Part shown: one piece after another, positions 9,629 to 18,367 of the stretch
Numbering within the stretch: the stretch's first letter is position 1
How the letters are laid out: the number at the start of each line of letters is the position of its first letter
Source of the DNA: Solirubrobacterales bacterium
GTDB lineage: Bacteria; Actinomycetota; Thermoleophilia; Solirubrobacterales; JACPNS01
Reading direction: 5' to 3'
DNA length: 54,974 bases
Assembly: GCA_016185345.1 (NCBI GenBank)
Contig: JACPNS010000016.1
Location: forward strand, 1-54,974
The notes under the pieces: model-generated
The model's input: only the letters and a program-made list of their open reading frames with translations
Databases searched by the model: none
Told to the model about the DNA's origin: nothing
Program-made: the position numbers and the translations under genes

Positions 9629-10284
9629 TGGCCGATCAGCGCGTGATTGCCGCAGTTCCGCGTGGGACGCTCATGCCGAAGAGCCTTGACCTGCTTGAAG
9701 GCATCGGTTACGACGTCACCGAAGTGCGTGAGAACGACCGCAAGCTGTTCTTCGACTCCCAGGGAATCATCACGATGCGTCCGAGCGACGTCGCGACCTA
9801 CGTCGAGCGCGGCGTCGCAGACATCGGCATCGTTGGCAAAGACGTCCTGATGGAGCAGTCTGATCGCGATCTGTACGAGGTCCTCGATCTTGATTTCGGC
9901 GCCTGTCGCATGATTGTCGCCGTCGTCGAGGGCAACGAGCACGCCTCCGAGGAACAGCTTCGCCGTCGCGGTACGCTGCGCGTCGCCACCAAGTACCCGA
10001 AGATCGCCCAGAAGCATTTTGGCCAGACCGGGCGTCAGGTCGAACTGGTTGAAGTCAAGGGCTCGGTTGAGCTTGCCGCGATTGCCGGCATGGCCGACGC
10101 GATTGTGGACCTGACGGCGACGGGAATAACTCTTCGCGAGAATGGCCTCGTGATCACAGAAGAGATCGTCGAATGCACTGCGCGGTTGATTGTCAACCCG
10201 GGGGCGTATCGCCTGAAGTCCGAAGAGATCGACCGCGTGGTCGCGGAACTGTCCGCGCTCGTCGCGTTGAACGCGGAAGCCTGA
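9628..10284 (+). CDS. hisG: ATP phosphoribosyltransferase catalytic subunit, short form (HisG)
   Basis: HisG condenses ATP with PRPP, the first step of histidine synthesis. At 218 aa it is the short form, without the C-terminal ACT-like regulatory domain, which fits the HisZ gene immediately upstream. Recognisable segments are AVPRGTLMPKSLDLLE, the GVADIGIVGKDVL region (about 66-78), RVATKYPKIAQKHF and the PRPP-binding-type DAIVDLTATGITLREN (about 157-172). Start ATG overlaps the hisZ stop, so translation is probably coupled. Confidence 0.95.
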   Translation: MADQRVIAAVPRGTLMPKSLDLLEGIGYDVTEVRENDRKLFFDSQGIITMRPSDVATYVERGVADIGIVGKDVLMEQSDRDLYEVLDLDFGACRMIVAVVEGNEHASEEQLRRRGTLRVATKYPKIAQKHFGQTGRQVELVEVKGSVELAAIAGMADAIVDLTATGITLRENGLVITEEIVECTARLIVNPGAYRLKSEEIDRVVAELSALVALNAEA

Positions 10285-10296
10285 GAGGGTTGACGC

Positions 10297-11532
10297 GTGC
10301 CGATCAAACGATTCAGTTCGGACGCAACCGCGAGCGACATTCGCGCGCTCTCACCTGATCCGCCGGTCGAAGCAGTTGCCGAGATCCTCGCCGCCGTCAG
10401 ATCACGCGGCGACGAAGCGCTGTTGGAATTCGAGACGAAGTTTGGCGGCGCGGTCGCAGTTGGGAAGATCCGTGTTGCCCAGGAAGCGATCGACGCCGCG
10501 CCGGGAAGAGTCGACATCGATCTGCTTCAGGCGCTCAAGCTCGCGATCGGCAACGTGCGCGAAGTTGCCAGTGCGCACTTGAGCGATAAAGAGTCCGTCA
10601 CGCTTCCTCAAGGGCACAGGGTCTCGTACCGGACTATTCCGTTGAGTCGTGCTGCGGCCTATGTGCCCGGTGGCCGCGGGTCGTATCCGTCAACCGCCGT
10701 GATGTGTTTGACAACCGCGGTCGCCGCCGGGGTAGGAGGCGTCTGCGTGCTGAGTCCTGCGCGCGAGCACGGCGAAGTGGACGGCGCGGTACTTGCTGTC
10801 TGCTCCTTGCTCGGGGTGGACGAGGTCTATGCGATAGGCGGCGCGCAGGCGATTGCGGCCGCGGCTTATGGAACTGAAACGATCCCAGCTGTCGACGTCA
10901 TCGTCGGACCTGGCAATTCGTACGTACAGGAAGCCAAGCGGCAGCTCGTCGGCCGAGTCGGTATCGATTCAGTGGCCGGGCCGAGCGAGCTCGTGATTGT
11001 CGCTGATGCGTTTGCCGACCCGGAACTCGTGACGCTCGACCTCAAGGCACAGGGAGAGCACGGGCCCGACTCGCTGGTCGCATTGATCTCCAATGACGAC
11101 GAACTGCTCGATGTGGTTGCGCGCGGCTGCGAAGACATTGGCGCTGAGCTCGCTCTCGTTCGGGTCGAAGACCTGCACCGCGCGGTCAGTCTTGCCGACG
11201 AGATTGCCCCGGAGCACTTGCAGCTGATGGTGAAGGCCGGTGTCGCCGACGAACTGGCCGTCGGGATCCGTAACGCCGGCGCTCTGTTCCTTGGCAGTAA
11301 CGCGGCAACGGCCTTTGGGGACTACGTAACAGGCTCCAACCACGTGCTTCCGACCGGTGGCGCTGCGCGCTATGCCGGAGCATTGTCGGTGGCGACTTTC
11401 CGCCGCCGAATGGCCGAGGTGAAGGTCTCAGACGGAGCCGTCGGCCCGCTTGCAGATGCAGGAGCGACGATTGCGCGCGCAGAAGGTTTCATCTGGCACG
11501 CAAAATCGATGGAGGCCCGTAAACGTGACTGA
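10297..11532 (+). CDS. hisD: Histidinol dehydrogenase (HisD)
   Basis: HisD carries out the last two steps of histidine synthesis, oxidising histidinol to histidine with two NAD+. The 411-aa length is typical. Motifs include YVPGGRGSYPSTAVM, the DVIVGPGNSYVQEAKR segment, GPSELVIVAD, the zinc-ligand region AQGEHGPDS, the catalytic APEHLQL (Glu-His) and GSNHVLPTGG. The start is GTG 10297, 12 nt after hisG. The 3' end overlaps the GTG start of hisB by 8 nt. Confidence 0.96.
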   Translation: MPIKRFSSDATASDIRALSPDPPVEAVAEILAAVRSRGDEALLEFETKFGGAVAVGKIRVAQEAIDAAPGRVDIDLLQALKLAIGNVREVASAHLSDKESVTLPQGHRVSYRTIPLSRAAAYVPGGRGSYPSTAVMCLTTAVAAGVGGVCVLSPAREHGEVDGAVLAVCSLLGVDEVYAIGGAQAIAAAAYGTETIPAVDVIVGPGNSYVQEAKRQLVGRVGIDSVAGPSELVIVADAFADPELVTLDLKAQGEHGPDSLVALISNDDELLDVVARGCEDIGAELALVRVEDLHRAVSLADEIAPEHLQLMVKAGVADELAVGIRNAGALFLGSNAATAFGDYVTGSNHVLPTGGAARYAGALSVATFRRRMAEVKVSDGAVGPLADAGATIARAEGFIWHAKSMEARKRD

Positions 11533-12130
11533 TCAGAAACGCAGTGCTGAGCTGACGCGCAAGACCGGCGAGACCGATGTCTCGCTCGCGCTTTCCCTGG
11601 ACGGGGACGGCGCAGGCTCGCGTGACACCGGCGTCGGGTTCCTCGACCACATGCTTGACCTCTTCGCTCGCCACGGTCACTTTGACCTGCAGGTCGATGC
11701 AACCGGGGACCTCAAGACCGGTGCGCACCACACGGTCGAGGATGTCGGCATTGTTCTGGGCCAGGCTCTGGACGAGGCGCTGGGAGATCGCTCCGGCATC
11801 ACTCGTTACGCCACAGCAACCATTCCGATGGATGAGGCCCGCGCCACCACAAGCATTGACATCTCGGGTCGTCCGTTCGTCGCATTTGAGGATGGAGGGC
11901 TTACGCCTGGACTGATTGGCGACTTCGACGCCGAACTCACAGAAGAGTTTCTGCGCGCGCTGGCAAACAACGCGAATCTTACCCTGCACGTCACGGTCGA
12001 GGCCGGGACGAATACTCACCACATTGTTGAAGCCATCTTCAAGTCGCTCGCCCGCGCACTCAGGGCTGCCGTGGCCATCGATCCCGATCAGCACGGAGTA
12101 CCTTCAACAAAGGGCACGCTGACTGACTGA
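11525..12130 (+). CDS. hisB: Imidazoleglycerol-phosphate dehydratase (HisB)
   Basis: HisB removes water from imidazole glycerol phosphate in histidine synthesis and binds two manganese ions. The 201-aa protein is the monofunctional form, without the phosphatase domain of the E. coli enzyme. Metal-binding histidine motifs are all present: GFLDHMLDLFARHGHFDL, HHTVEDVGIVLGQAL and THHIVEAIFKSLARALR. The GTG start at 11525 overlaps hisD by 8 nt, and the product then begins TDQKRSAELTRKTGET. The aminotransferase hisC, often between hisD and hisB in actinobacteria, is absent from this position. Confidence 0.95.
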   Translation: MTDQKRSAELTRKTGETDVSLALSLDGDGAGSRDTGVGFLDHMLDLFARHGHFDLQVDATGDLKTGAHHTVEDVGIVLGQALDEALGDRSGITRYATATIPMDEARATTSIDISGRPFVAFEDGGLTPGLIGDFDAELTEEFLRALANNANLTLHVTVEAGTNTHHIVEAIFKSLARALRAAVAIDPDQHGVPSTKGTLTD

Positions 12131-12171
12131 CTCGGTGGCGACCCGGCGACGCAATGACTGCCAATGCCTAA

Positions 12172-12840
12172 ATGACACAGCAGACGCTGGAAACATCTGA
12201 TGCAGAAATAGCGATTCTCGATTACGGAATGGGAAACCTCCGTTCCGTCGAGAAGGCGCTCGAGCACGTCGGTGTGCGCGCGCCGATTGTCTCTGAAGCC
12301 GACGCAGCTCACGCGGCCGATGGGCTGATCCTTCCGGGGGTTGGCGCCTTCCCGGAGGCGATGCGCCGCATCCGCGAAGCTCACTACGACGAGCTGATTC
12401 CCGAGTTCTTGGCCAGCGGTAAACCGGTGCTTGGCATCTGTCTCGGAATGCAAGTTCTCTTTGAAAGCTCGAGCGAGCACGAAGGCTCGTGGGGGCTAGG
12501 CCTGTTGCAGGGTCGCGTCGATGTCCTCGACGCAGGCGATCTCAAGATTCCACAACTCGGCTGGAACGCCGTGCGTTGGGCTCGATCCTCGCCCCTGATC
12601 GACGGTCTTCAGGACCCGTCCTACTTCTACTTCGCGAACTCCTACTCTGTACGGGTCGTCAATCGCGGCGATCTGCTTGGCGAGTCCGACTACGGCGCGC
12701 CGTTCACCGCCGTTGTCGAGAAGCCGCCGCTGTACGGCGCTCAGTTCCACCCAGAAAAGTCGAGCACGCACGGGCTGCGCATGCTGGCAAACTTCGCAAA
12801 GATCTGCGTCGACGTCAAGGCCGAAGCGCTCAGCAAGTGA
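12172..12840 (+). CDS. hisH: Imidazole glycerol phosphate synthase, glutaminase subunit (HisH)
   Basis: HisH hydrolyses glutamine and channels ammonia to HisF. The 222-aa class I amidotransferase has the expected triad: Cys90 in LGICLGMQ, with His and Glu in QFHPEKSS near residue 193-199. It also has the DYGMGNLRSV start and GVGAFPEAM loop. The gene follows hisB after 41 nt and ends in GTGA, where the hisA GTG overlaps the hisH TGA. A roughly ten-residue N-terminal extension precedes the conserved AILDYGMGN. Confidence 0.95.
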   Translation: MTQQTLETSDAEIAILDYGMGNLRSVEKALEHVGVRAPIVSEADAAHAADGLILPGVGAFPEAMRRIREAHYDELIPEFLASGKPVLGICLGMQVLFESSSEHEGSWGLGLLQGRVDVLDAGDLKIPQLGWNAVRWARSSPLIDGLQDPSYFYFANSYSVRVVNRGDLLGESDYGAPFTAVVEKPPLYGAQFHPEKSSTHGLRMLANFAKICVDVKAEALSK

Positions 12841-13559
12841 TCCTCTTTCCGGCAGTCGACATCCGCCACGGACACGCCGTGCGCCTGACCCAGGGCGACT
12901 ACGACCGCGAACAGATCTACAACGACGACCCGCTGGCGGCGGCCGAGGTCTGGACCTCCCAGGGCGCGACGCATCTTCATGTAGTGGATCTCGACGGCGC
13001 GCTTCACGGTGAACGGCGCAATCTCGACCATCTGACGCGAATCGCTATGGGCACCGGCCTTCCCGTGCAGTACGGCGGCGGGCTGCGCGATATTGAGGCC
13101 GTCGGCGCAGCATTCGAAGCGGGCGCCTGGCGTGCGGTGATCGGCACGGCCGCGTTTCGAGACCGTGCGCTCGTAGAAGCAGCCGTGGGCGAGTTCGGCG
13201 ACCGGATAGTGGTCTCGGCAGATGCACGCGACGGTCGTATCGCGGCGCAGGGCTGGACCGAGGCGACGGACCTTGCTGCCACCGATGCCGTCACGGAGTT
13301 ACGGGCCGTCGGGGTGAAGACTTTCGTCTACACCGACATCGCTCGTGACGGGATGCTTGTCGGTACTGATCTCGAGGGCATGCGCACGATTTCGGCCGCC
13401 GCCGGCGACGCAAACGTGATCGCTTCTGGTGGCGTCGGGGAGCTGGCTGATTTGCAGAAGCTCGTCGAGCTGGACCTTCCGAACCTCGAAGGCGTGATTG
13501 CCGGCAAGGCGCTGTACGAGAGGCGCTTCACCCTCGGTGAAGCGATGAATACGCTCTAG
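12837..13559 (+). CDS. hisA: ProFAR isomerase (HisA)
   Basis: HisA isomerises ProFAR to PRFAR by an Amadori rearrangement. The 240-aa (beta-alpha)8 barrel begins with GTG at 12837, giving ILFPAVDIRHGHAVRL with the catalytic Asp at the end of strand 1. The second catalytic Asp is in YTDIARDGM, with phosphate-binding GG loops at QYGGGLR and ASGGVGEL. The start is fixed by the 4-nt overlap with hisH and by family alignment; the much longer open frame upstream is a shadow of hisH. A bifunctional PriA role (His plus Trp) is common in actinobacteria and cannot be excluded. Confidence 0.94.
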   Translation: MILFPAVDIRHGHAVRLTQGDYDREQIYNDDPLAAAEVWTSQGATHLHVVDLDGALHGERRNLDHLTRIAMGTGLPVQYGGGLRDIEAVGAAFEAGAWRAVIGTAAFRDRALVEAAVGEFGDRIVVSADARDGRIAAQGWTEATDLAATDAVTELRAVGVKTFVYTDIARDGMLVGTDLEGMRTISAAAGDANVIASGGVGELADLQKLVELDLPNLEGVIAGKALYERRFTLGEAMNTL

Positions 13560-13562
13560 GAC

Positions 13563-14366
13563 ATGCCGCCGCTCAAACGCATAATTCCCTGCCTCGACGT
13601 CGACAACGGCCGTGTTGTCAAGGGCACGAACTTCGTGGACCTGCGCGATGCGGGCGACCCGGTTGAGCTGGCCGAGCGCTACGACGAAGAGGGTGCCGAC
13701 GAGGTCGTCTTCCTCGACATCACAGCGACGTCGGATGACCGCGAGACGATCGTCGATCTTGCGCGCCGGGCGGCCGACAATGTGTTTATTCCCTTCACGA
13801 TCGGCGGCGGGATCCGCTCGGTCGAGGATGCTCAGGCAGTCCTTGACGCAGGCGCCGACAAAGTGGCAATCAACTCCGCTGCCGTCAAGCGCCCCGGGCT
13901 GATCAGCGAAATGTCCGAGGTTTTTGGCAGTCAGTGCGTGGTGCTCGCTATCGATGCCAAGCACACCGGCCACACCGCTGGCGGTCGTTCCGGATGGGAA
14001 GTATTCACCGCTGGCGGACGCACCGAAACTGGTCTCGATGCCGTGGCCTGGGCGCTCGAAGGCGTCAGGCGCGGGGCCGGCGAGATTCTGCTCACGAGTA
14101 TGGATCGCGACGGGACCAAGGACGGCTACGACATCGACCTGACCCGCACCGTGGCCGATGCCGTTTCGGTGCCGGTCATTGCCTCGGGCGGCGCCGGCAC
14201 GCTTGCCGACATGGTTGCCGGCGTCTCAGAGGCCCACGCAGACGCCGTGCTGGTCGCTTCACTCTTTCACTTCGGCGAGTTCACGGTCTCTCAGGCCAAA
14301 CACGCGATGCAGGACGCCGGGATAGACGTTCGGATGGTCGAGTCCGAGCACGTCACGACCAGATGA
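13563..14366 (+). CDS. hisF: Imidazole glycerol phosphate synthase, cyclase subunit (HisF)
   Basis: HisF uses ammonia from HisH to cyclise PRFAR to imidazole glycerol phosphate and AICAR. It is a 267-aa barrel with catalytic Asp residues in [14 protein letters not shown] and [14 protein letters not shown], plus phosphate loops in FTIGGGIRS and IASGGAGTL. It begins 3 nt after hisA and is the last his gene in the cluster; hisI, hisE and hisC are not in the window. It meets the opposing gene at 14368 with a 1-nt gap, leaving no room for a dedicated terminator. Confidence 0.96.
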   Translation: MPPLKRIIPCLDVDNGRVVKGTNFVDLRDAGDPVELAERYDEEGADEVVFLDITATSDDRETIVDLARRAADNVFIPFTIGGGIRSVEDAQAVLDAGADKVAINSAAVKRPGLISEMSEVFGSQCVVLAIDAKHTGHTAGGRSGWEVFTAGGRTETGLDAVAWALEGVRRGAGEILLTSMDRDGTKDGYDIDLTRTVADAVSVPVIASGGAGTLADMVAGVSEAHADAVLVASLFHFGEFTVSQAKHAMQDAGIDVRMVESEHVTTR

Positions 14367-14367
14367 G

Positions 14368-15675
14368 TCAGTTCTTCTTGTTTCTGGCGGCTCGTCGTAT
14401 CGCCGCGCGACGCTCCTTGGCCTCGCGGGCATACGTGCTCGTCTTGACGAGCGCACTGATCGACTCGTAGCCCGTCCAGTAGAGGCGGCGTCCATCGGAG
14501 ATGACTGGGTTGTAGGCGCCACTGCCGCGGGCGAAAACGCGCTTGCCCGACCTGGTCGAGAGCCCGTACGTGTTGGTTGTGTCGATCGTCGAGAAGTAGA
14601 CGACCTGGCCGACCACGGTCGGTGCGCCGGAGATCTCACCGCCGGAGTCGTGGGTCCAGCGTGTATTGCCGTTGGCGGCATTCAGCGCGTAGAAAGTTCC
14701 TGAGTAGGAACCGAAAAAGACCGTCGGGCCGATGCCCTTGACGTTGTCGACCGCCGCGGCGCCGTAGACGTAGGAACCTGTTCCGCGCGACCAACCGAGC
14801 CTTCCGTTCTCGCTGGAGAACGAGTACATCTTGCCGTCGGTGTTGCCGATATAGACGCGACCATAGGCAACGGCCGGCGTCGCATAGAAGTTGCCCGAGC
14901 CAAACCCAAATCGCGCACCACTTGTTGAGCTGCGCCAGACCTGGCGGCCGTTCGACGCCCGCACCGCGTGCACGGTTCCGCCATATGCGCCAACATAGAG
15001 CTTGCCGTTGGCATACGCCGCGCCGCCCTTTATCGCGCCGCCCGCGTCGTAGGTCCATTCCGTGCGTCCGTTGCTCGCACGCAGGCGGTAGAGTTTGCCA
15101 CTCTCGGATCCAAAGATCACGCTGTCCTCGATGATCAGCGGCGAGGATTCGCTGCGCGAGCCGAGCTTCTTTGCCCATTTGATGTTGCCGGTCTTGGCGC
15201 TCATCGCGACGATTCGCCCGCTCAGCGTGACCACGAAAATGCGACCGTCGGAATAGGCAGGCGACGCCGCGGACAACTTGCCGATCTTGTGCGTCCACAG
15301 TTGGCGACCGGTCTTGGCATCGATCGCGTAGACGCGGGAGTCCTTGCGCACGACGTAGAGCACTCCGCGCACGAGGATCGGCGAAAACTCCAGCAGCTGG
15401 TTGGCGCTGAAACGCCACAGCGGCCTGAACGGGGGCGAGAGCGTCGGAGTGAAGGCCCGTGTTCGGGCAGCTTTGAAGCCGTAAACAGGCCAGGAGAAGG
15501 TCTCTTCTCGGATTGACAGCTCTTTGCGTTCAGTCGGCGGCTTAAACTCGACGTTCGAGTTCGTCACGTCGTTGTTTCGTCCGGCAATCCAGATGTACAA
15601 AACCGCCACGAGGACGCCAAGCCCGAGAACGAGCGAGGCGAATCGCACCAAACCGTCTACGCGTTTTTTCGGCAC
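14368..15675 (-). CDS. Membrane-anchored PQQ-like beta-propeller repeat protein
   Basis: A 435-aa protein with one N-terminal membrane segment (VRFASLVLGLGVLVAVLYIW) and an extracytoplasmic beta-propeller of PQQ/BamB-like blades. Blade motifs recur: VYAIDAKTGRQLWTHKIG, IVAMSAKTGNIKWAKKLG, LYRLRASNGRTEWTYDAG, VHAVRASNGRQVWRSS and FYALNAANGNTRWTHDSG. The tail is Arg/Lys-rich. Its role is unknown; such proteins often act as envelope scaffolds. The GTG at 15675 is preferred because TATCTT ends 6 nt before it, fitting a leaderless start; the frame stays open to 15729. Confidence 0.85.
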   Translation of the reverse strand: MPKKRVDGLVRFASLVLGLGVLVAVLYIWIAGRNNDVTNSNVEFKPPTERKELSIREETFSWPVYGFKAARTRAFTPTLSPPFRPLWRFSANQLLEFSPILVRGVLYVVRKDSRVYAIDAKTGRQLWTHKIGKLSAASPAYSDGRIFVVTLSGRIVAMSAKTGNIKWAKKLGSRSESSPLIIEDSVIFGSESGKLYRLRASNGRTEWTYDAGGAIKGGAAYANGKLYVGAYGGTVHAVRASNGRQVWRSSTSGARFGFGSGNFYATPAVAYGRVYIGNTDGKMYSFSSENGRLGWSRGTGSYVYGAAAVDNVKGIGPTVFFGSYSGTFYALNAANGNTRWTHDSGGEISGAPTVVGQVVYFSTIDTTNTYGLSTRSGKRVFARGSGAYNPVISDGRRLYWTGYESISALVKTSTYAREAKERRAAIRRAARNKKN

Positions 15676-15681
15676 ATGGCG

Positions 15682-15687
15682 AAGATA
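15682..15687 (-). promoter_or_regulatory. Candidate -10 (TATCTT) for leaderless beta-propeller gene
   Basis: On the minus strand TATCTT lies 6 nt before the GTG at 15675. No SD sequence is present. This helps choose the start among three in-frame candidates. Confidence 0.4.
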
Positions 15688-15730
15688 GGCGCACCAGCAG
15701 TCCATCCATCCGAATCCACCCCGGAGCACA

Positions 15731-16978
15731 ATGCCTTACCTCCCCGAAGTCAAGACTGAAGCGCTCCGCACGTTGCCGGGGGTGCCCGAGCTGTTGTCGG
15801 CGGTGTCCGACAGACCCGGCACGTACCTGGTTGGCGGGGCCGTGCGCGACCTGATGCTCGGCTTTGCGCAGTTTGACTACGACGTGGTGGTCGAAGGCGA
15901 CGCCGGCGAGCTGGCCGACCTCCTGGTCGAGCGAATCGGCGGAACGGTCAAGCGCCACGCGCGCTTCATGACAGCAAACTTTCGCTCAACTGATGGCGCG
16001 CTATCGATCGACGTCGCATCGGCGCGGACCGAGACGTATCCCGCACCAGGCACGCTTCCCATGGTCGAGCCTGCCGACCTTGAGCACGACCTCGTTCGTC
16101 GTGACTTCACCGTTAACGCGATGGCACTGGCGATCTGGCAAGACCGCTTTGGCGAACTCTTCGAATTTCCTGATGCCAACTCTGACCTGCTCGCGCGCGT
16201 CCTGCGAGTAACGCACGACGACAGCTTCATCGACGACCCCACTCGGCTGCTTCGCTTGCTCAGATATGGAGCTCGCCTCGGCTTCACGGCCGAACCTCAC
16301 ACCGAAGAGCTCGCGCGCGCAGCCGTCGATGCAGGCGCGCCGGCGACGGTGTCCGGAGGACGAATCCGTGATGAGTTGCTCGACCTGCTCGCCGAGCGCT
16401 CTGCCGTGGTCGGGGTGGAGTCGATGCACGCGCTCGGGCTCGACCGTGCGCTCCACGACAAGTTTGACGCCGACGAGTATGTGATCGCCCGCGCGAGCAA
16501 CGAGCAGGTGGACGGCCTGCGGCAGGAGCTGCTTCTGCTTGCGCTCTGCTCGCGCGCGATGGATGAGGCGACGTTGGCCGAATGGCTCGACTATCTGAAG
16601 CTGTCGCGCAAAGACACTGAGCTCGTCGCTCAGGCCGTGGCTCGCGGACCGGAACTTCTGGCAGAACTCGCCGCTGCCGACTCAACCGCGGCAGCCGACG
16701 CGCTCCTACGCCCGCTGCACGCCGAAACGATCGTTTTCGCGCTCGCGCTGCCGGCGGCCGATCGCGAAGCCTCGGAAATCGCGCGTGGCTGGCTCGAAGC
16801 GCGGAGCGGCGGGAAGCTAGAGATCAGCGGCGCCGACCTGCGCGACGCCGGAGTGGGAGAGGGCCCGGTCATCGGCCGGGCATTAGCCGAGACTTTGGAA
16901 GCCACGCTAAATGGGGCGATCGAGGGCCGCGATGCCCAGCTCACCTTCGCATTGGCACAAGCGCGTCGCGAGAGCTGA
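15731..16978 (+). CDS. cca: CCA-adding / poly(A) polymerase family tRNA nucleotidyltransferase
   Basis: A class II nucleotidyltransferase of 415 aa that most likely adds or repairs the tRNA 3' CCA end. The catalytic domain has GGAVRDLMLG, the metal-binding pair in FDYDVVVEGD, a strand with DVASARTETY, and the RRDFTVNAMAL and DDPTRLLRLLRYGARLGF motifs. No HD phosphohydrolase domain is recognisable in the C-terminal half. CCGGAG lies just upstream of the ATG. It starts a long same-strand run ending at rluD, with 5 nt before the next gene. Confidence 0.9.
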   Translation: MPYLPEVKTEALRTLPGVPELLSAVSDRPGTYLVGGAVRDLMLGFAQFDYDVVVEGDAGELADLLVERIGGTVKRHARFMTANFRSTDGALSIDVASARTETYPAPGTLPMVEPADLEHDLVRRDFTVNAMALAIWQDRFGELFEFPDANSDLLARVLRVTHDDSFIDDPTRLLRLLRYGARLGFTAEPHTEELARAAVDAGAPATVSGGRIRDELLDLLAERSAVVGVESMHALGLDRALHDKFDADEYVIARASNEQVDGLRQELLLLALCSRAMDEATLAEWLDYLKLSRKDTELVAQAVARGPELLAELAAADSTAAADALLRPLHAETIVFALALPAADREASEIARGWLEARSGGKLEISGADLRDAGVGEGPVIGRALAETLEATLNGAIEGRDAQLTFALAQARRES

Positions 16979-16983
16979 TCTCC

Positions 16984-17667
16984 GTGTTTGAGGTTCCACT
17001 TCCAGGCGCAAGGGCGCTGTTTACCACTCGGCTCGGCGGGTCGAGCGCGGCTCCGTACGACTCCCGAAACCTTGGGTTGCTGACCGACGACGATGAGACG
17101 GTCGTGCGCCGCAACATCGATCAGCTTAAGAGTGAATTCGAATTGTCGACGATGCAGTTGCTCCAACAGGTACACGGCGGCGAGATCGAACACGTCTCGT
17201 CGGCGACTACCGGAACAATCCCGATCGCCGACGGCGCGATCACCACTGAGCGTCTCCACGGTCTGCTGATCACGGGCGCTGATTGCCCGGCCGTCATGCT
17301 CGCTTCCGAGAATCGACTGGCAGCGCTTCACTGCGGCTGGAGGCCGGTGGCCGCAGGAATCATCGAGTCTGCGGTCGCGCATTTCAATGGCGAAGAGATT
17401 CACGCCGCGATCGGACCCGGAATCTGCCAGGAACACTTCGAAGTAGGCCCAGAGGTGATCGACGCGATGGGAGTGGACGGACCAGCGCACTCCGCGGGTC
17501 GTCGGCTGGACCTGACGGGGATCATCGGGACTCGGCTGAAGCGCGCGGGGGTTGGCAACGTACACGTTGTCAATCGCTGCACGCACTGCGAACCCGAGTA
17601 CTTCTTTTCCCACCGACGTGACAACGGCTTGACCGGGCGGCAGGCGGGCGTTGCATGGCGAATCTGA
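16984..17667 (+). CDS. yfiH: YfiH/LACC1-family purine nucleoside-processing enzyme (former laccase-domain protein)
   Basis: The 227-aa protein belongs to the DUF152/YfiH family, once called polyphenol oxidases and now known to act on purine nucleosides (adenosine phosphorylase/deaminase activities). The zinc-site signatures are present: QVHGGEI (His), GADCPAVML (Cys) and ALHCGWRPVAAGI (His), followed by AAIGPGICQEHFEVG. The C-terminal FFSHRRDNGLTGRQAGVAWR is diagnostic. In actinobacteria this gene lies between ftsZ and yggS/sepF; here cca is in the place of ftsZ. GTG start, overlapping yggS by 13 nt. Confidence 0.92.
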   Translation: MFEVPLPGARALFTTRLGGSSAAPYDSRNLGLLTDDDETVVRRNIDQLKSEFELSTMQLLQQVHGGEIEHVSSATTGTIPIADGAITTERLHGLLITGADCPAVMLASENRLAALHCGWRPVAAGIIESAVAHFNGEEIHAAIGPGICQEHFEVGPEVIDAMGVDGPAHSAGRRLDLTGIIGTRLKRAGVGNVHVVNRCTHCEPEYFFSHRRDNGLTGRQAGVAWRI

Positions 17668-18323
17668 GCGCCGACCTCGAAACCGTCAAGCGGAATCTCG
17701 ATCGGGTTCGCTCGGGGGTGGCTGATGCGTGCGACCGCGCTGGCCGCAATCCAGACGAGGTGAGCATTTGCGTTGCGACCAAGTACGTTGAGCCCGACGC
17801 GATGGACGTGTTGCGCGAGGCCGGGATCGAGATCGCGGCCGAGAACCGACTTCAGGACATGATCGCCAAACAAGAGCGCTTCGGCGACGACTTCGAATGG
17901 CACTTCATCGGCGCGATCCAATCGCGCAAGGTTCGGGAGATCGCCGGGCGTGTGAGCACCATTCATTCGCTGGGCACAGAATCGGCGCGCGAAAAGCTGG
18001 CCGACCTCGACGCAGCCGCGCCTCGATTGCTCGTCCAGGTGAACGTTTCCGGGGAAGAGTCGAAGCAGGGTGTCGCGCCCGACGATCTGGGCGCATTCAT
18101 TTCGGCGACGCCCCAGACGGTGTCCGGGCTGATGACGATGCCCCCGCTCACGTGGCATCCCGAAGGCGCACGTCCGCATTTCGCGCGACTCAGATCGCTT
18201 GCACAAGCGCACGGTCTGGACGACCTCTCGATGGGCACAAGTCAGGACTTCGGGGTCGCAGTTGAAGAGGGCGCAACACTGATCCGCGTGGGATCGGTGC
18301 TCTTTGATCCCTCAAACAAATAG
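17655..18323 (+). CDS. yggS: YggS-family pyridoxal phosphate homeostasis protein
   Basis: A 222-aa fold-type III PLP-binding protein. The PLP lysine is in SICVATKYVEPDAM. EIAAENRLQDM (a variant of the usual GENRVQE), WHFIGAIQSRK, HSLGTESARE, LLVQVNVSGEESKQGV, GLMTMPP and SMGTSQDFGVAVEEGATLIRVGS are family hallmarks. YggS/PLPBP proteins have no confirmed catalysis and help control PLP and amino-acid pools. Its place before sepF is conserved in Gram-positive and actinobacterial division clusters. Confidence 0.94.
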   Translation: MANLSADLETVKRNLDRVRSGVADACDRAGRNPDEVSICVATKYVEPDAMDVLREAGIEIAAENRLQDMIAKQERFGDDFEWHFIGAIQSRKVREIAGRVSTIHSLGTESAREKLADLDAAAPRLLVQVNVSGEESKQGVAPDDLGAFISATPQTVSGLMTMPPLTWHPEGARPHFARLRSLAQAHGLDDLSMGTSQDFGVAVEEGATLIRVGSVLFDPSNK

Positions 18324-18367
18324 GATTCCACGAAGGAGATCGCCTCAAACGGGCGAAACCGCTGCAT

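Noticed and set aside
12489-12836. Long N-terminal extension of hisA
   Set aside because: It lies wholly within hisH in another frame; the family start coincides with the GTG at 12837.
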